The translations under genes and the position numbers were made by a program. From the NCBI GenBank assembly GCA_946631855.1, contig CAMPAL010000012.1:1-35742 (forward strand): a stretch of DNA of 35,742 nt, in the 5' to 3' direction. The stretch's first letter is position 1, and every line of letters begins with the position of its first letter. Shown here in pieces: positions 33,273 through 35,742 of the stretch. The DNA is from an uncultured Treponema sp. GTDB lineage: Bacteria; Spirochaetota; Spirochaetia; Treponematales; Treponemataceae. A model generated the notes under the pieces. The model was not told the DNA's origin. It did not search any database and saw nothing but the letters and a program-made list of their open reading frames with translations.

Positions 33273-34754
33273 ATGAAAAAAAATACTGCTTACACAATTG
33301 GATCTTTAATTATCCTTTTGATTTGTGCATTCTGTTTCGTTGTACTTCCTGCATTTACAGGTGCCAGCGATGCAAACAAGGAAAAACTTCCTGCCTTTGG
33401 TAAATTCAAGGGAAAAGAAATTAAATATGAGCCAGGAAACGATTATTACAATTTTGTTTCTCAATATGGCCAGAGCTTCCAGAGCCGTGGACAGCAGATT
33501 GATTCTTCTGCATATTATTACATTTTCAGTTATGCATTCAACGCAACAGTTAGAAAAATGTACTACGAAGATGCAGTAAAAAGCAGTGGTTATGTAGCAC
33601 CAAAGAGTTCAATCAACAAACAGCTCATTACTTACTTCTCAGACGGCGACGGAAAATATTCTTCAAAACTTTACAGAGAAACTGATGAAGCAACCAAAAA
33701 AGAAATTCGCAGAGGTGTAGAAGATAATCTTTATACAACCCGTTTCTATGATGATACTTTTGGTTCAGAATCTGCTGTAGTTGGAAAAGAAGGCCTTTTT
33801 GGTATTAAAGAATCTGATTCAGAATTAGACTTCCTTACAAATTACGGAAACAATAAACGTGCTTTCAACATGGCCGTTTTCTCAATGAACAATTATCCTG
33901 AAGAAGAAACAATCAACTTTGGAAAAAAGAATGCTGCTAAATTCAACAAGTTTGACCTTTCTTTGATTACAGTTGATACAAAATCTACAGCTGAAAATCT
34001 TCTTAAGAGAATTGAAAACAACGAAATTACATTTGAAGATGCAGTTTCTGATGAATATTCAACAAAAGCTTTCTCAAATACAGAAGGAAAAATCACAAAC
34101 TCATATCAGTATCAGATTGAAAACATCCTTACTAACAAAGAGGATATTGCAACTCTTTCAAACCTTACAACTGGTGCTTTAAGCCCTGTAATTGAAACTG
34201 GCGATTCATTCTCAATTTTCAAAAAAGATGCTGACACAGTTTCTCCAGATTTCAGTAATGCTGATACAATTTCTTTCGTTGCAACTTATATGAAGAACTA
34301 TGAATCTTCAATTATCGAAGACTATTTCTCTGCAAAAGCAACAGACTTTACAAGAGAAGCAATGCTTAGAAATTTCCAGAAAGCCGCAGAAGCTGATGAA
34401 AGCATTGAGTTTGTAGAAATTCCAGCTTTCCCATTAAACTACGGTTCTGTAAATATCACACAGTCTGTTAATACTTCACTTTCTGGTCTTTCTAATGCAG
34501 ATGTAAATGAAAACTTCCTTTCTAAAGCATTTGCCTTGAAAGAAAATGAAATTTCTGAACCAATTGTAATGAACAATTCTGTTATCGTTCTTCAGTATAT
34601 TAAAAATGCAGAAGAAACTGACAATGCAAATCCTGTTACAATTTCTGATCTTGCTGTTTATGATGAAAACTCTTCTGAGACTGCAATCATGGCAAGTGAT
34701 AAACTTGAAAACAATTTTGCAAATGTTTATTTCAATTACCTGATGAGTAACTAA
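33273..34754 (+). CDS. Membrane-anchored PpiD/SurA-like periplasmic folding factor
   Basis: The 493-aa protein has an N-terminal anchor (YTIGSLIILLICAFCFVVLPAF, about 6-28) and a large extracytoplasmic part. FGKFKGKEIKYEPG followed by a helical SurA-N-like domain with many Tyr/Phe/Ser residues is the typical start of SurA/PpiD-type chaperones. The middle (FDLSLITVDTKSTAENLLKRIENNEITFEDAVSDEYST) looks like a parvulin fold that lacks the usual catalytic signature, so chaperone rather than isomerase activity is likely. A second weak repeat (LSKAFALKENEISEPIVMNNSVIVLQY) resembles a parvulin end. The ATG has AAGGA seven bases upstream. An AT-rich 91-base gap after ddl may hold its own promoter (TTGACT at 33218). 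The downstream DUF115 gene starts three bases after its stop. Confidence 0.75.
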   Translation: MKKNTAYTIGSLIILLICAFCFVVLPAFTGASDANKEKLPAFGKFKGKEIKYEPGNDYYNFVSQYGQSFQSRGQQIDSSAYYYIFSYAFNATVRKMYYEDAVKSSGYVAPKSSINKQLITYFSDGDGKYSSKLYRETDEATKKEIRRGVEDNLYTTRFYDDTFGSESAVVGKEGLFGIKESDSELDFLTNYGNNKRAFNMAVFSMNNYPEEETINFGKKNAAKFNKFDLSLITVDTKSTAENLLKRIENNEITFEDAVSDEYSTKAFSNTEGKITNSYQYQIENILTNKEDIATLSNLTTGALSPVIETGDSFSIFKKDADTVSPDFSNADTISFVATYMKNYESSIIEDYFSAKATDFTREAMLRNFQKAAEADESIEFVEIPAFPLNYGSVNITQSVNTSLSGLSNADVNENFLSKAFALKENEISEPIVMNNSVIVLQYIKNAEETDNANPVTISDLAVYDENSSETAIMASDKLENNFANVYFNYLMSN

Positions 34755-34757
34755 AAT

Positions 34758-35742
34758 TTGGAAAATCCAGATAATCAGAAGCCCTGTGTCGTTCAAACGC
34801 CTCAGGGCTTTTCTATTTCATACAAAGAACACCTCCTCTACTCTAAATACAATCCATCAAAAGCAATAATTCAAACTGTTCAAAATTTACAGCTTTTACC
34901 AGGAAGTATAATTCTCTGTAACTCCCCAGTCTTAACTTATGGTCTGAAAGAATTATCTGAAAAATTACCTGACAATTGTATTATTGTTCTTTGCGAAGCA
35001 GAAAAAGCCCTCTATGATTATGAAAAAACTAATCTGGATACCTCTTTTTTAGAAAAACTTCTTTTTCCAGAACCTGAAACTCTAAAAAATCTGCCTTTAA
35101 AACTATATGACTTATGTAAAACAGGAAATTACAAGCGAGTCATAAGTATAAACTTTTCGGCTGGAATACAATTTCATGAAGATTTTTACAAGAGTCTAAG
35201 TCAGGCCTGCACCAATTCTGTAATGACTTTCTGGAAAAACAGAATTACTCTTACAAAATTTGGCCGACGCTATTCCCAGAACTTATTTTCTAATCTAAAA
35301 AATCTGCAGGAAAGCTTGCCTGTAAGAAATTATTTCCATGCCATTACAAAACCTATTTTAGTTTTTGGAGCAGGTCAAAGCCTTGATTTATTTATAAAGA
35401 ATACAAACCTTAACTATAAAGATTTTTTTGTACTCTGCGTTGATACAGCTTTAAAACCCCTGCTTAAACATGGAATAAAGCCTGATGGAGTCTTTCTCGA
35501 AGAAGCCCAGTCCATCATCACAAAATCATTTATTACAAATCTGAAGGATATACATTTTTTTGCAGGCTTATCATCAACGAGACAACTTTCTCACATTACA
35601 AAAGTTTCGAACATATCCTACTTCATGACAGAATACACCCAGGGCAATTTTACTGATAAACTTTATAAAGAAATACCACAACTGGAAAAAAATCCCCCCT
35701 TTGGTTCAGTTGGGCTCACTGCGGTTTATTATGCCCTCACAT
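34758..35742 (+). CDS. DUF115/Maf-family motility-associated protein (partial, runs off window)
   Basis: An open frame of about 328 codons runs to the window end and is absent from the ORF track because it has no stop. It reads ENPDNQKPCVVQTPQGFSIS, then YKEHLLYSKYNPSKAI. The DUF115/MptE-like core begins at ILVFGAGQSLDLFI and continues VLCVDTALKPLLKHGIKPDGVF and, at the edge, FGSVGLTAVYYALT. Family members are Maf motility accessory factors implicated in flagellin glycosylation, which would suit a spirochaete. The only early in-frame start is TTG 34758, three bases after the stop of the PpiD-like gene and in the same frame, without a clear Shine-Dalgarno; translational coupling is likely. The next in-frame ATG is deep in the protein. 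A terminator-like hairpin sits in its first codons. Confidence 0.85.
   Translation, partial: MENPDNQKPCVVQTPQGFSISYKEHLLYSKYNPSKAIIQTVQNLQLLPGSIILCNSPVLTYGLKELSEKLPDNCIIVLCEAEKALYDYEKTNLDTSFLEKLLFPEPETLKNLPLKLYDLCKTGNYKRVISINFSAGIQFHEDFYKSLSQACTNSVMTFWKNRITLTKFGRRYSQNLFSNLKNLQESLPVRNYFHAITKPILVFGAGQSLDLFIKNTNLNYKDFFVLCVDTALKPLLKHGIKPDGVFLEEAQSIITKSFITNLKDIHFFAGLSSTRQLSHITKVSNISYFMTEYTQGNFTDKLYKEIPQLEKNPPFGSVGLTAVYYALT
34779..34818 (+). terminator. Terminator-like hairpin inside the start of the DUF115 gene
   Basis: AAGCCCTG (34779-34786) pairs perfectly with CAGGGCTT (34803-34810) around a 16-base loop and runs into TTTTCTATTTC. It has the form of an intrinsic terminator but overlaps codons 8-20 of the downstream gene, so it could act as an attenuator. 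Confidence 0.6.

Noticed and set aside
1-35742. CRISPR arrays, tRNA genes, insertion sequences, prophage or toxin-antitoxin modules
   Set aside because: I looked on both strands and found no regularly spaced repeats, cloverleaf sequences, transposase or integrase motifs, or paired small toxin-like genes.

Overview
The window reads as a chromosomal segment of a host- or gut-associated treponeme (Spirochaetes). This is inferred from AT-rich DNA, large repeat-rich lipoproteins with spirochaete-type lipoboxes, a polyamine potABCD operon, a DUF115/Maf motility-associated protein and a secreted GH10 xylanase. The xylanase suggests a plant-fibre niche such as rumen or hindgut. No tRNA, rRNA, CRISPR array, insertion sequence or prophage was seen.

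Layout. (1) 1-561, minus: start of rpsI and all of rplM behind their own promoter. (2) 713-16833, minus: a six-gene overlapping or tightly packed operon. It runs from a membrane class III adenylate cyclase to a FecR/Fn3-like protein, a coiled-coil protein with a C-terminal outer-membrane barrel, and three surface-type lipoproteins (InlB-like repeats, beta-helix, GLUG-like repeats). This is the most unusual block. (3) 16948-17175, minus: a small two-helix membrane protein. (4) 17396-21644, plus: potA-potB-potC-potD. (5) 21813-23480, plus: a GGDEF/EAL protein with a degenerate GGDEF motif and an intact EAL. (6) 23489-23896, minus, and 23956-25164, plus: a membrane-anchored endonuclease-like protein divergent from an OmpA-like protein. 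(7) 25154-26973, minus: a small membrane protein and a short RecQ helicase. (8) 27080-29823, plus: hisH-hisF, then a GH10 xylanase. (9) 29832-30239, minus: queD. (10) 30306-end, plus: murE, ddl, a PpiD/SurA-like periplasmic protein and the start of a DUF115 gene.

How it fits together. Blocks 2, 6 and 10 are envelope-centred: surface lipoproteins, OmpA-like protein, peptidoglycan synthesis, periplasmic folding factor. Two nucleotide second messengers are represented, cAMP by the cyclase and c-di-GMP by the EAL protein. Polyamine uptake, xylan degradation and IGP synthase supply metabolism.

A second layer appears in the start sites. Genes inside operons carry good Shine-Dalgarno sequences. Several first-in-unit genes (cyclase, nuclease-like, OmpA-like, hisH, queD, murE) have none, and instead have a sigma70-like -10 box ending only 6-10 bases before the start codon. 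These look like leaderless or nearly leaderless mRNAs. Two of the divergent pairs also have overlapping -35 boxes.
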